From Ophiobolus disseminans (taxonomy: Eukaryota; Ascomycota; Dothideomycetes; Pleosporales; Phaeosphaeriaceae), in the NCBI GenBank assembly GCA_010093685.1, contig MU006251.1, positions 152,862 through 216,861 of the forward strand: a stretch of 64,000 nucleotides of DNA, written 5' to 3'. Below are positions 53,729-64,000 of the stretch, in pieces. Made by a program: the position numbers and the translations under genes. The number at the start of each line of letters is the position of its first letter. The first letter of the stretch is position 1. The notes beneath the pieces were generated by a model. That model saw only the letters and a program-made list of their open reading frames with translations. It searched no databases and had not been told where the DNA came from.

Positions 53729-55108
53729 CTAGCCATGAAAGTTGTTGTTTCCACCGTTTCTGATGATTCTCCTTACTATCTCAGGCACCTGATCAACCCA
53801 CCGATTAATTGCTTCAATAGGCAGCGCTTCCCATGAGGCTATCCACTGTTGTTTGCACTCTAATTCTGATCTAGATGGGGTGAATTTCCTTGTTACGTGC
53901 TTACGCAGGAGAGGCCAGGCGTGCTCTGCAGCATTCACATCAGGACTGTGACCTGCCCATCCTATCTTTTCTACCTGTTCAACAGTAAGATAGTCATTTG
54001 CGATGCAAGACTTATGCGCAGGGGCTCCATCCTCAAGCAGTTTGCACTCTAAACCTTGGTGTTTCATGGCTTGAATCCAAGGAACAACCTTCTTGAGCGC
54101 GCCTTCCCGATGCCTATACCTATCAACACCACCTCTACCCCTAATGCCGCGGTGATAATCATGTTTCTTAACATGTTGAAGCTTCCTAGTGCTACGCCTA
54201 AGGTTGACGTCACTCTCATTCAAGACCTGGAGGGCTGCTCGGGCAGTAAGTTGAGATGAGTTTGACTGTGCCTTAATAACCAGATTCTCCCACTCTAACG
54301 CACGCTCTCCCTCGTCTATTTCCTCCTGCGTCTCGTGATAATAGACGTGGCACGGGCCCTTGTTGTTGTATCGAAAAGCTCCAAAAAATTGCAATGCTGC
54401 ACCTGGAGCTTTGCGGTCTTTCTTGACGTCCTCATTGTACACCTCGTCATCTCTACACCAAGTTCTAATCAACCCACGCTGGTCTCCTATCCGAGCTGGA
54501 GTCTCATCTGTAAAACAGACTATTCTGAAGTTGAATCCGAGGCTATCGTATTCCTTGTATTTGTCAGGGTTGTACTGCAATGCCTATTGATAGCGCTCTC
54601 TTCTCTGTTCAGGGGTAAGCGGAGGTTTCCAACCAGGCTTACGCCAACAATAACCAGCCTCGTACATAACGTTTTTGAAAGTTGAGATGCTCATTTCAGG
54701 TGCAATAGCGTTGAAATTGCCCTCCTTAATTGCCTGCCAGCTCTCCTGCTCACGGTGGTTGCGATTTGATGTTGTAATGTTGATGATAGCGTCCTTCTGT
54801 TCCTGGCTCAGGAGAGCACTCCTTCCCCGCCCTAGGTCATTCTCATAGAGGATATTGTCCCAAAGGCTCAATCCACTCTCTTCTGCTCTCTTTGTTATCC
54901 TTTGCACTAGCTGGGAGAGGCCCTGGCGTGACTGTGGCATGAGGTTGGAGAGAGCGCGTGCAGATGCATAGCCATTGCGCGACGCAACAATTGCGCCAAC
55001 AACAAAAGCACGCTGAACAGCGCTCATTTCCTTGCGCAAAGTCTTTGGAGCTTTCACAACTTTATTATCTTTATATTTGTAAGGTTTTCGCCAATTTAAA
55101 TTAGGCAT
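53729..55108 (-). pseudogene. Tc1/mariner transposase, one in-frame stop
   Basis: DDE transposase of the Tc1 group. From the ATG at 55108 (MPNLNWRKPYKYKD) the frame encodes an N-terminal helix-turn-helix region (SAVQRAFVVGAIVASRNGYA, LSQLVQRITKRAEESG) and stops at a TAG at 54584-54586; the same frame resumes at once (ALQYNPDKYKEYD) and runs to 53729. The catalytic triad is visible: first Asp in CFTDETPARIG, second in LLEDGAPAHKS, and the Glu in SPDVNAAEHAW, 34 residues after the second Asp (DD34E). Combined length would be about 459 residues. No frameshift is present. Because the stop is an amber, a C-to-T or G-to-A change of a Gln or Trp codon is a likely origin. Confidence 0.9.
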
Positions 55109-55179
55109 TTTGAGTATATGGGTGGTGCTGTAGACTGTTCAGAAGATGAGATGGGTAATGTTGTTGCTCGGTTGCGATG

Positions 55180-55218
55180 CGCACGGGCCCTGCAACTCAG
55201 AAAATACGAGCTCCTTCG
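55180..55218 (-). repeat. Right terminal inverted repeat of the Tc1/mariner element
   Basis: 39 bp, an exact inverted match of 53534-53572; the TA target site follows at 55219-55220. Confidence 0.95.
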
Positions 55219-55220
55219 TA

Positions 55221-56644
55221 CAACGGAATAGCCAGGCGTAATATGGTCGCAGATAGTGTTGGAAGAAGCTCATTCAGCAAGATGCCTCGTCCAATCGAAG
55301 CTGGACAAGAAGACGTTTCCTCCGTGATCCACACACGTCATCGCCTTCGAACAACGCAAGACACGAGGGGTCCAAGGTGGGATTGGCAGAGTATGCCTTC
55401 GGCTATCTAGCCACTTGTTGTGCCTTCGTCCTTTTGGTTGCTCTTCTCCGAGCGATACTGAAGGGTGACGGGAGCCCCGACTTCCTCTTCTCTGCTCCGC
55501 AGCTGACTTTCATCTCCCAGACCATCACTCCTCCGCGGATCGTTCTTCTTCCAATCGAAGCCAACCAGCTGAAGCCAATCGTATATCACGCCCATCCAAG
55601 GCACAAGCTAGATTATCGAGAGACCGGCATACGCGCCTTTGGTCAGCCATCAACGTACTCCCCCCGAACTTGACCGAACGCTTATCTACACACACAAAGC
55701 TTGTCACCGGAGGGACTCGTGGATGACGCGATCAAGAAGGGCTGTTTGATAGTCAAACTCAACCTCTTGCATGTTAAAATTCCAACAGAGGCCATATTCA
55801 CAACGTCAGAGGTTTTCGAAGCCGTGTCTTGCCATTGACTTGCGGTTTCATTTAATCTTTCAACGAGCCGATGCCTTTCCAAGTCATTTCAGAAGCTCAT
55901 CGAAGACAGAGCCCCCCTCTATAAGAATCATTCTTCCAACTCGCGTTGCTGGACGTCATTGAAGAGCTCCAAAGCTCTAATAACAAAGACGCGGATCACC
56001 TCGAACGCCAAATTCACTACGACGGATACGTATCATCACTTGGTCACAGCAAAACCACCCAACTGCTCTTGCGTAGCAGTGCTATCTTCTCAGCCTTGTT
56101 AAACTCCGAATTTGTAAGTTGCGACTCAAATCCGCCGCGCCCTTCGTCGTCGAGCGCCCACATTTGGATTACCATCTCGAGGCATCCCACCCACAAGCTA
56201 TTCGTGCTCCAAAATCACTCACCGTATCGTACAAGATTACCCCACAACAGATCCTACGTCGATAAATCCGTCCGGGCGTGTTACGCCCGCCGGATGTGCG
56301 GTTCATTTACTACCCTGGATAGGTTTAGTGCATCCAGGCCACCCACAACTCAGCCATCGCGCACTGGAGGCCTTGAATGCTAACGTCAACGACCATGACT
56401 ATGCTGCGAGGCTGAAGCTGGTCCCAGTAATCCCTACGCTCTCTGCGCCACTCCACCAATTTGCGCAACCGACCAGTTGTCTCAAGATGCATCCTTCAGA
56501 ATTGGTATAAGACGAAGTGGCCGCTCGACATCAGTATCATTCCACTCTCGTCAACACCGACATCAACACAACTACTACCTACCTTCGCTTCATCATTTAA
56601 CTTTCGTCTGCGACAATCTCTTCGCACAATCCACAACATTCGCC
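55221..56644 (+). other. Intergenic region right of the Tc1/mariner element
   Basis: 1.4 kb; no supported gene. Two open frames of about 100-145 codons exist, but they begin with GTG or TTG and have no recognised domains. The last 150 bp are the promoter and leader of the secreted protein gene. Confidence 0.45.
56506..56511 (+). promoter_or_regulatory. Putative TATA box of the secreted Cys-rich protein gene
   Basis: tataag lies about 134-139 bp ahead of the ATG at 56645 and is followed by a CT/CA-rich leader, as for the other secreted protein gene at 27563. Confidence 0.4.
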
Positions 56645-57556
56645 ATGCATCCCTCGACAACTTTCATCGCCGCAGCTGCTCTCCTCGGCCTCGCAGCAGC
56701 GTCTCCCTTGGACCGCCGCTACGAAGAGTGTAAAGCACCTCAGCTCTGGTACGCTTGCTGGGATGACTACCAAGGCTGCTGCTCAACAAACCCTTGCAAA
56801 GGACCAGCGATGGGCGTGAAGAGCGGATGTCCCAGTAACGATGACACGACTCCATCTGAAAGCACTCCCGCATCTTCGGAAGCAGTCCCATCGAGTTCCA
56901 CATCTTCAGCAACCACATCAATTTACATTCCATCCCCTGCTGCATCCGCCATTGCGAAACTAGAGCCCGATACGGCATGGACAGCCAAGTGCAAAGAGGA
57001 CAACTCGAACTGCAACTGGGCTGCTCGCTTCTTCAGCGTCAAGACCAACAACGAAACATACACGACCTACAACACAACTTCTCAGTTCCACGTGGCAAAT
57101 GACATCGGATCAGCCGGCGCGCATCGCCATAGCATCGCGGTCTTCTCCGACATTCCGTCCTCCGTCACTAAGTGCAGCGTGCAGTGGTACAAGCCCAAGC
57201 AAGGCATCTTCTACGGCACCTGGGGCGACGGCTCCATCAGTATCAGCACGCTCGACATGGGCGGCAAGCCGTTTGCCGAAGCCGTCGGCAGCCAGGACAT
57301 CAGCTTCAAGAACACCAAGTCCTTCATCGACGCGAAGACTGTTCAAGGTGGCCTCGACCTCGGAAATTGGGGTCGCACCATGGCCCACGCATTCCTGAGT
57401 GATGGCCGCACCTTCGCGTGCAAGGGACCTGAAGTCGTCGTGCACTTTGCGCTGGATAGTAAGACTTCTGAGGGCTCAGTTACTGTGGATCAGGTGTCCA
57501 AGGCGGGTAGCACTGAGTTTGTACAGCGCGCGGGATGGTTCCTTAAGTACGAGTAG
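56645..57556 (+). CDS. Small secreted protein with Cys-rich N-terminal motif
   Basis: Single exon; the frame is open from 56477 but I start at the ATG at 56645, which begins a clear signal peptide (MHPSTTFIAAAALLGLAAAS) and yields 303 residues. A possible Kex2 site (LDRR) follows. Residues about 27-60 form a Cys-rich motif, WYACWDDYQGCCSTNPC...GCP, seen widely in fungal secreted and membrane-anchored proteins. A Ser/Thr/Pro linker follows (residues about 65-105). The remaining 190 residues look like a compact beta-rich domain (KCSVQWYKPKQGIFYGTW, GRTFACKGPEVVVHFAL) of unknown family. A cell-wall or effector-like role is possible but unproven. The gene sits between two transposon relics. Confidence 0.72.
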   Translation: MHPSTTFIAAAALLGLAAASPLDRRYEECKAPQLWYACWDDYQGCCSTNPCKGPAMGVKSGCPSNDDTTPSESTPASSEAVPSSSTSSATTSIYIPSPAASAIAKLEPDTAWTAKCKEDNSNCNWAARFFSVKTNNETYTTYNTTSQFHVANDIGSAGAHRHSIAVFSDIPSSVTKCSVQWYKPKQGIFYGTWGDGSISISTLDMGGKPFAEAVGSQDISFKNTKSFIDAKTVQGGLDLGNWGRTMAHAFLSDGRTFACKGPEVVVHFALDSKTSEGSVTVDQVSKAGSTEFVQRAGWFLKYE

Positions 57557-58118
57557 GTAGTGAACGGGTTTTGAAGAGTATTGCGATAGCGTTGAAGATA
57601 TTTCTTTAGTTTTGTATTTTGTGAATTTTGCATAGCGTAGTAGCCTAATGTAGTGATAGAGTGCAATATATAACTGATGGGATCTTCTTTTAATAAGTAG
57701 ACTTTGCAGATTTTTACTTAATAAAGACTAACGTATTTTACTACTAAGAGCGCTAACCTACTAAGATCGCTACTATTTTTTATACAAAAAAAACTCTTTC
57801 TTTGCACTACTATTGTCAGATACAAGGTACTTTTGGGCATGAAGCCCAGGGCCTATTAGAAGTCAATGCGCTCATGCATGTACCCCTCCTTAGCAATACC
57901 ACAACCTGAGAACACAGGGTGGTGCGAGACAACACGACAACATCACGATCATCAAATATCATCAAGATCAATACACCATTCAATCTGACAACTATCTTAA
58001 TAACTACTCAGTCAGTAGAATTCTCTAAAAACTTAATATATTAATTCTATATATATAAGCTTTTATTATCTAGAATTTTAACATCTTAACGTTAGTAGTT
58101 CTTAAGATAGTAGTTGTA
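57557..58118. other. AT-rich spacer left of the Ty3/gypsy relic
   Basis: 560 bp becoming strongly AT-rich, especially 58010-58110 (atattaattctatatatata and similar). No gene seen. AT enrichment next to a mutated retroelement fits RIP-like decay of an older repeat. Confidence 0.5.
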
Positions 58119-59693
58119 TGTTACGAACAGAGGTCGGGACGTATCGATGGTTCTGGTAAGGACAATCAGCCGCCCGAAGTGGGGTAGTGCAACCATGTCA
58201 CGTGACTACCATCGTGCTAAGGCTAACTATCTTGCGATAGCAGACTATTAAGCGATAGCACGCAGGTATATAGATACCCGCGATGAGCTCTTACAGCTCA
58301 TCGTGTTCAACTTAATACACCGATCTCGATACAGCCTTCCTAGCAATAGGACATCTACTTCTACATCCACAATGATATTAAGAAAGCTAACAAAACGATG
58401 CTTATGATATCCTACATGCGCAATAGAGCCTAAGAATAGGTTACACCCAGACTCTGACGCTACTATAACAACAATATTACTAACGCTAACAATACTAAAC
58501 TCTTCAAAGACTATACAGAGTTTAAGGAACAGCTCTGCAAGGACTTTAGTATTGCTAAAGATCTAGCCGTTGCTAAAGGCAAGATACAGCGCTTGAAACA
58601 GACCTAGTCCGTTAGCGATTACGCTATTCTGTTTTAGCAGTATGCTATTCAGACGGAATAGAACGACGTTGCGCTTAAACAATTCTTTAAGCAAGGACTA
58701 AAAGACAATGTCAGAATTAACCTGATAAGGACTAGAGCTATAATCACTAGCCTCAAAAGCCTAATCAAGGAGACTATCCGTATCAACAGCGAGTTGTACA
58801 AACTACGACTAGAGAACTAAGCCTTTAGTGGCAAAGTAGTCTAGTCTTGCTAGGCGTACAAACCCAACAATAGACGACTACGCAATATGTACCCTAGGAC
58901 CCGCGGATACTACGAGAATAACGGGCCTGAGAAAATACATGTCAACAATATCGATGGGAACAAACTACGTAACAGCTCTTCCGCTAAACAGCATAGTAAG
59001 GGAAAGCCTAACAATAGCAAGGAGACACGATCCTGTTACAACTGCGGCAAGCCCGGACACCTATCTAGGAACTGCTGGCAGCTAAAGAAGGATACGGTCA
59101 CCTGATAGGTCAACTTGATCGAACACGACGGACCTAACGATTACGAAGAATAGGAAGTTGTTGGACCTACGGACTATAAAGGAGTGAGACACTACTCACC
59201 CGCTACAGAGAGCGAGGATGAGGACGACCCCTTCTACAAACTCGACCTTAACAAAGAAGTCGAACAAAACCCACACTAAACGGTTAACCTCGAAGATATA
59301 GGCATCTTCACCCAACGGGAGGAAGGCTCCACGCTACATCCCGGAAAACGAGTAGACGTATAGGCCTACTAGAAAGGCAACACCTCACCAATGTACTACA
59401 GGGACAACACAGACGAAGTGTTTAATACCCCGCCTAACAGCCCGACACTAAGACGCGAAGACGCAGTTGTGGGTCAGAAAACAAGAGCGTCACCTCCTAA
59501 AGGAAAGGGGAAGAAACAGGGCAAGAAGGCCCCTAAGCCTTACCGACAGAATCCCTTAGTGGATCAAGATACCGTACGCAACGCCACTAAGGCACGGGCT
59601 ACGATAACCACCCTAGACTATGAAGACTAGATAGAGCAAGCGGAAGCAAAGTATGCATATCTGTTCGCAGGTGCCAAGCCAGTGAGGGCTTAG
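58119..59693 (+). mobile_element. Ty3/gypsy LTR retrotransposon relic (5' part)
   Basis: The probable 5' end is at 58119 (tgttacgaacag), where an LTR-like stretch with a TATA-like ggtatatagatacc (near 58265) precedes the gag frame. LTR limits cannot be fixed because no second copy lies in the window. Only gag is present; pol is missing, and a Ty1/copia element follows. Confidence 0.65.
58371..59693 (+). pseudogene. Ty3/gypsy gag with many premature stops
   Basis: One reading frame can be followed from 58371 to the TAG at 59691 without a frameshift, broken by about sixteen stops. The capsid-like part reads KLFKDYTEFKEQLCKDFSI...VALKQFFKQGLKDNVRI, then a CCHC zinc knuckle CYNCGKPGHLSRNC at 59034-59075, then a charged tail. 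Almost all stops are TAG or TAA (for example TAA 58431, TAG 58437) and sit where Gln or Trp fits the context; the two TGA fit Arg (CGA). This is what C-to-T changes on both strands at CpA and CpG would give, as in RIP. Confidence 0.85.
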
Positions 59694-59988
59694 CTCCACT
59701 CAGGTTGGACTAGCGTCATTCTGCTCTTCCCTTTGAGCCTCGTAGCCCCACAATCTATCACTCAGTTCGCCCACTTTCCCTCTCAGATCATCAGGTTATG
59801 ACGCCCGTTTCAAGCCATTAAGCGCTACCTTTATTGCAAGATCGCAATTCAATTGTAGCCTTATTTGCAGCGTATTCTGCAGGGCGCAACTCACAATTTT
59901 ACTCTATTTTTTCGGACGTTAGTGGGACACGCTGGTGGCCCCCACTTTTTACCCGACCCTCCCCAAATTGACTGTTAATTGTCCTATC
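59694..59988 (+). other. Junction between gypsy relic and copia element
   Basis: 295 bp containing the end of the gypsy fragment and probably the 5' LTR or leader of the copia element. Limits cannot be set without the 3' LTR, which lies outside the window. Confidence 0.45.
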
Positions 59989-62900
59989 ATGGGCATCTAC
60001 GACGGCGCGGCCTTTGTGCCAAAGCTTGATGTTACAGGCAGTAACTTCTATCAGTGGAACTCCTCTATGAAGGTGTATGCCACAATTCATGACGCCACTG
60101 AGGTACTAGATGGCACCAAAACTATCCCAGAATTGCCCTCGTACGCAGGCCTGATTCCTGAACCTGCTCCGCTCGATATATCTGATATGGACCCTGGCAT
60201 CACAGAGCACGTTGATACACTAGCCAAACGCAAGGACTTTGACGACAGCCGCCGCTCTATAAACGCAAACATTGAGAAGGCAGCAGAAAAGCAGGTTGAG
60301 CGCATCAAGTACTGGAAAAAGCTTGATGGAGTCCTCCAGATGACTCTCATCCAGACCCTACCGCGCAATGTCTTTGAAGCAGTTCAAGGCCTTGGCTCAG
60401 CCGCTGCTATGTACGCTGAGATTGTACGCCGGTACCAGGACGAAGGCCTCAATGAGGCCTGCAGCGCATGGAGCAATTTCTTCAAGCTCCGCTGCAGCAC
60501 CTGCCCAACAACCCAGAACTTCACTAACAAGTTTCGGGCAGCCCTCAACAAGCTCAAGGACCTCAAGCTGATCCTCCCAAAGCAGGGCATTGTATACCAG
60601 TTCATCCTTGCTATAGAGGACACCTATCCTGACGAAGCACGAGATATCCGCCGCGATCTCCGCCAGAACAAAGAAGTCACCCTTGATCTCCTCATCCATG
60701 AGCTCAATGACGAAGCTCGCCGCAATGACCCTGTTAAGGCAGCTGCCTTTGCCGCCAAGAACAACACTGGTGATAACCAGCGTGGTGGCAGCCGTGGCCG
60801 AGGCCGCGGCAGAGGTGGCCGTGGCGGACGAGGAGGCAATTGCGGTGGCAGCTCCAATGGAGCCGACTCCAACACTACAACTCCACCTGCTGAAGCACAA
60901 TCAGGAGGACGCCCAGGCATCTCTATGTGCCCACACTGCAGCCGTGAGCACTACGGTGCCGGCGATCGCTGCTGGGTGAAGTTTCCACACCTCAAAGTCG
61001 AGCACGAGACTCGCAAGGCTGCTCAGGCCCAAGCCGCTGCCAGCCAGGCAGCCGCTGCTCCATCAGTCACTCAGACTGCGCCAGCGCCAGCGCAGCAATC
61101 CTTTGGCTATTACAACACATACTCATTTGCCACTGTCTATGACAGCAACGTTGCTGAGGTCTCAGAGCAGGCCATGCAGGTGGCGCACCGAGCAGAGTAC
61201 AAGGACCGCACCATCATTGACACAGGTGCCACAGATCACATCTGCAATGACCTCTCCAAATTTATCGAATGGAAAAAGGCGCCTACACGCTCAGGTATCA
61301 AAACTGGAGCTGGCGTCGTTGCCGTGCTAGGCACTGGCTCAATCACTATGAATCTCCTCTGTGTGGATGGTACAATCAATCACGTTACCTTCAGCAACGT
61401 GTTGTATGCGCCAGACATGTTTGTATCCATCATCTCACACTCACAGATCCGCAACAAGGGCCTGTACTATCACGGCTGGGAGGAGAAGCTCCTCCGCCAC
61501 AGTGATGGCCTTGAGCTGGCTTACACGCCAGAGATCGACGGTATCCCCAACGTGCTTCAGGCCTCTAATGAGCTTGAGGCAGCGCAGGCCTTCGCTTTTG
61601 TGTCCGCCAATTCACCGCGCCCAAACTCAGCTATCCAGCCTACGCGTAAGATCACGCTGTGCGACCTCCATGAGACGTTTGGCCATGCCAATGTGGAGTC
61701 GCTTAAGAAGCTGGTAGCAACCACAACAGGCCTTGAAATCTCATCCCGTGACAACTTCTCATGTGAAGTTTGCCTGCTTGGCAACTCCTAGAAGCAGATC
61801 TCACGCGTCCCACCCAACCGAGCAACCCACGCCTTTCAGCGCGTGCACGTTGATATTGTTGGCCCCATGGCCAACTCTGGCAACAGGAAGGAACGCTATT
61901 GGATCATCTACACAGACGACTACACTCGATTCCGTTGGATTGATACAGTAGAGTCCAAGTCTGACTGTACAACGTCACTTCTGCGCTTTCTGCGCATGAT
62001 CAAGACTCAGCATAAAGTCAACGTTGCAATTGTCCACCTAGACAATGACAACGTCCTTATCAACCACAAGACTAAAGCAGAGCTGTCCTCTGCAGGCACA
62101 GTCTTTGAGCCATCTACGCCATATACAGCTCACCAGAACGGTGTTGCAGAGTCAAGCAATCGAATCTACGAGGCGCGCGTCCGACTCATGCAGATCGGCG
62201 CGCCTCACGTCCCTAAGAACCTGTGGCCGTTTACGGCCCGCTACGCTGCTGAGCTTATCAATCACTATCCCACCACTGCAGTGCCAGGTGGAAAGACTCC
62301 TCGACAGTTGTTGATGGAGTACATGGGCACCCCTAATCCAGTCCCTAATCTACACTCTATACGCAAGTATGGCGAGCTTGGCTTTGTCCATATCCCTGAG
62401 CAACGCCGCGTACAAGGTGACAAGTTCTCTGCGCGCGCATTCAAGGCCTATTTTGTCGGCCGCGAGGGCTCCCGGATCTATCTTATGTGGGATCCAGCCT
62501 CTAACAAAGTCATCCAAACGAGCAGCGTTAAGTTTGCAAACGCTCCGCTGCACCCTATCATTTCCCAGGACAACGCTGACATGAATACTCCGCCGTCCTC
62601 CCCGTCCTTGTCTCCTCCACCAACTTTGACTACAACAACTTCACAGCCGTCTCTGCCTCCCTCTTCTCTGTCAGAGACTCAACTAGAGCTCAACTCCCAA
62701 GTCCTACAATCTAGGGGTGAGGATGAGGACACACTGCTTCAACAATTGGATGAGATCCAGCTGCCTGAGCTTGGCCAAGGCCACCACTTTGAGGGCTTCC
62801 CTGTGGACCCACGTGAAGCTCCGCGCCACCTCGATATCTCCGCCACCCTTGACAAGCGCCTCATCGTTGATACGAAGCGCGCTCGTCGTCCTACTGTAAA

Positions 62901-64000
62901 AGCTGCAGCGGTGGCATTCCTATACAACCTCACTCCAAAGGTGCTGGCTCGTTGTTTTGCTTCAGCAATTGCTGAAGCTCCATCTATCTACAACAGCACT
63001 AGCGCCGATCTCCCACCCGAGCCTACATCACACAAACAAGCCATGCAGCATGTGTTTGCAACTGGCTGGATGACAGCAGAGGGCGAGGAGTACAAGGCTC
63101 ATGAGGACAACGGCACGTGGTCGCTGTCAGTCTCTCGGCCTGAGGGCACGTTTGCCCTGCCCACCAAGTGGGTGTACAAGTACAAATTTGATGAGACTGG
63201 CAAGCTCATCCGCCTCAAAGCACGCCTTGTTGTCTGTGGCAACCGCCAAAACTCTGAGATCTGGCGCGAAACGTATGCAGCAGTCGCACGCTCTACTACA
63301 CTCAAAGTCATCCTCGCCCTTGTAGCCGTTCTCAATCTAGAGTGCAATGCAGGTGACGTAGTCACCGCCTTCCTCAATGGACGCCTTGACGACAACGAGC
63401 ACATCTGGATCCGCCTCCCAGATGGTCGCATTGTCAAAGTCAACAAGGCTCTCTACGGCCTACGTCGTTCACCTCGACTCTGGTACCAAGAGCTAGCTCG
63501 CTATCTAGCATTAATTGGATACCACCCAATTGAGGCTGATCCATGCGTCTTTGTCAACTCGGACGGCCTCATTATCCTAGCCTACGTTGACGACCTCATC
63601 TTCATCACACGTACGCGCGAGGAGATGGCCGCGCTCAAGGAGCAGGTCTTCTCCAAGTTCAAGTGTCATGACCTTGGACCAATCTCTCACTACCTGGGTA
63701 TCAAAATCTGTCGCGATCGACGACAGGGTACTATGGAGCTTTCCATGGAAGCCTACATTAACAAACTTGGCGCGGATTTCAAGCGTACCAATGCTCCCCG
63801 CCGCTTCCACCCACTCGATCCTAAGGCTCTTAAGCTGCCTCTCCGTGCAAAGGATGATGTAGCTCCAGCCCAGCTCACAACGCGTTACCAATCATTAATT
63901 GGCAAGCTTTTGTATCCAGCGTCTCAGCTGCGGACAGATATTGCCTTTGCTGTTGGCTGGCTTGCCCGCGCAATGAGCAATCCAACAGAGCTCCACTACC
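59989..64000 (+). mobile_element. Ty1/copia retrotransposon polyprotein, one internal amber stop, open at right edge
   Basis: Single gag-pol frame from the ATG at 59989 (MGIYDGAAFV). Domains in order: gag (VLQMTLIQTLPRNVFEAVQ, LNELNDEARRND-like end), an RGG stretch (GGSRGRGRGRGGRGGRGG), a CPHC...C/H zinc motif, the protease site IDTGATDHIC with Asp at residue 411, a pre-integrase region (DLHETFGHANVESLKKL), then a TAG at 61789-61791. The same frame continues with integrase (HVDIVGPM Asp 622, HLDNDNV, HQNGVAES carrying the third catalytic residue Glu), and reverse transcriptase with YVDD (from residue 1199), typical of Copia order PR-INT-RT. I read the frame from 61792 to 64000 and found no further stop. 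RNase H and the 3' LTR lie beyond the edge. Confidence 0.92.

Larger units (their letters stand above)
53532..55220 (-). mobile_element. Tc1/mariner DNA transposon with perfect 39-bp TIRs and TA duplication
   Basis: The 1,685-bp element 53534-55218 is bounded by identical inverted repeats and flanked by TA on both sides (53532-53533 and 55219-55220), the target duplication of this superfamily. It carries one transposase gene on the minus strand, interrupted by a single stop. Perfect TIRs suggest recent insertion. A copy with the sense codon elsewhere in the genome could mobilise it. Confidence 0.93.

Noticed and set aside
55377..55673. 98-codon frame with a hydrophobic N-terminus
   Set aside because: Starts with GTG, has no ATG near the hydrophobic stretch and no homology; weak.
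55946..56383. 145-codon open frame ahead of the secreted Cys-rich gene
   Set aside because: Begins with TTG rather than ATG and shows no known domain.
61789..61791. Programmed stop-codon readthrough in copia
   Set aside because: The stop falls within the integrase zinc region rather than between gag and pol, and resembles the mutation pattern of neighbouring elements.

Overview
This window is nuclear DNA from a filamentous ascomycete. The evidence is short GT-AG introns of about 45-60 bp in most genes, and fungal-specific families: a HET-NACHT-WD40 protein, Trs120/HypA, ARS-binding protein 2, Scd6/Sum2 and a DUF3684 sacsin-like protein. Gene content and intron style suggest Dothideomycetes (possibly Pleosporales), but that is inference. 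Several coding calls below join exons by hand; each join restores one frame and gives a total length divisible by three.

Layout. 1-2690: 5' part of a HET-NACHT-WD40 (NLR-type) gene on the minus strand, running off the left edge. 3705-10029: a small membrane protein, RNase H1 with two hybrid-binding domains, a DUF202 membrane protein and a bifunctional 6-phosphofructo-2-kinase/fructose-2,6-bisphosphatase. 10030-13260: a 3.2 kb stretch without genes, containing a diverged tandem repeat array. 13261-26927: a secreted alpha/beta-hydrolase-like protein with a PKD-like tail, then the divergent pair Trs120 (minus) and a giant GHKL-ATPase/sacsin-like protein (plus). 27563-36494: a secreted repeat protein with a duplicated exon-intron unit, a peroxisomal-type nucleotide carrier, a Gfo/Idh/MocA dehydrogenase, an MFS transporter and an FCY2-type purine-cytosine permease. 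36965-41655: three F-box paralogues, one intact, one internally deleted and one frameshifted. 42319-48003: Scd6/Sum2 divergent from a small KPWE-motif (PEX39-like) gene, then ARS-binding protein 2.

From 48 kb rightwards the window becomes gene-poor and repeat-rich. It holds a decayed fourth F-box-like gene, a 1.69 kb Tc1/mariner element with perfect 39-bp terminal inverted repeats and TA target duplication, a small secreted Cys-rich protein, a heavily mutated Ty3/gypsy gag whose stops sit almost only where Gln, Trp or Arg codons are expected (a RIP-like pattern), and a nearly intact Ty1/copia polyprotein that runs off the right edge with one internal amber stop.

The housekeeping genes serve membrane traffic (Trs120), mRNA control (Scd6), replication and genome maintenance (RNase H1, Abp2), glycolytic control (PFK-2/FBPase-2) and possibly peroxisome function (the carrier and the KPWE protein). 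The accessory parts are the HET-NLR gene, the F-box family, the secreted proteins and the transposons.
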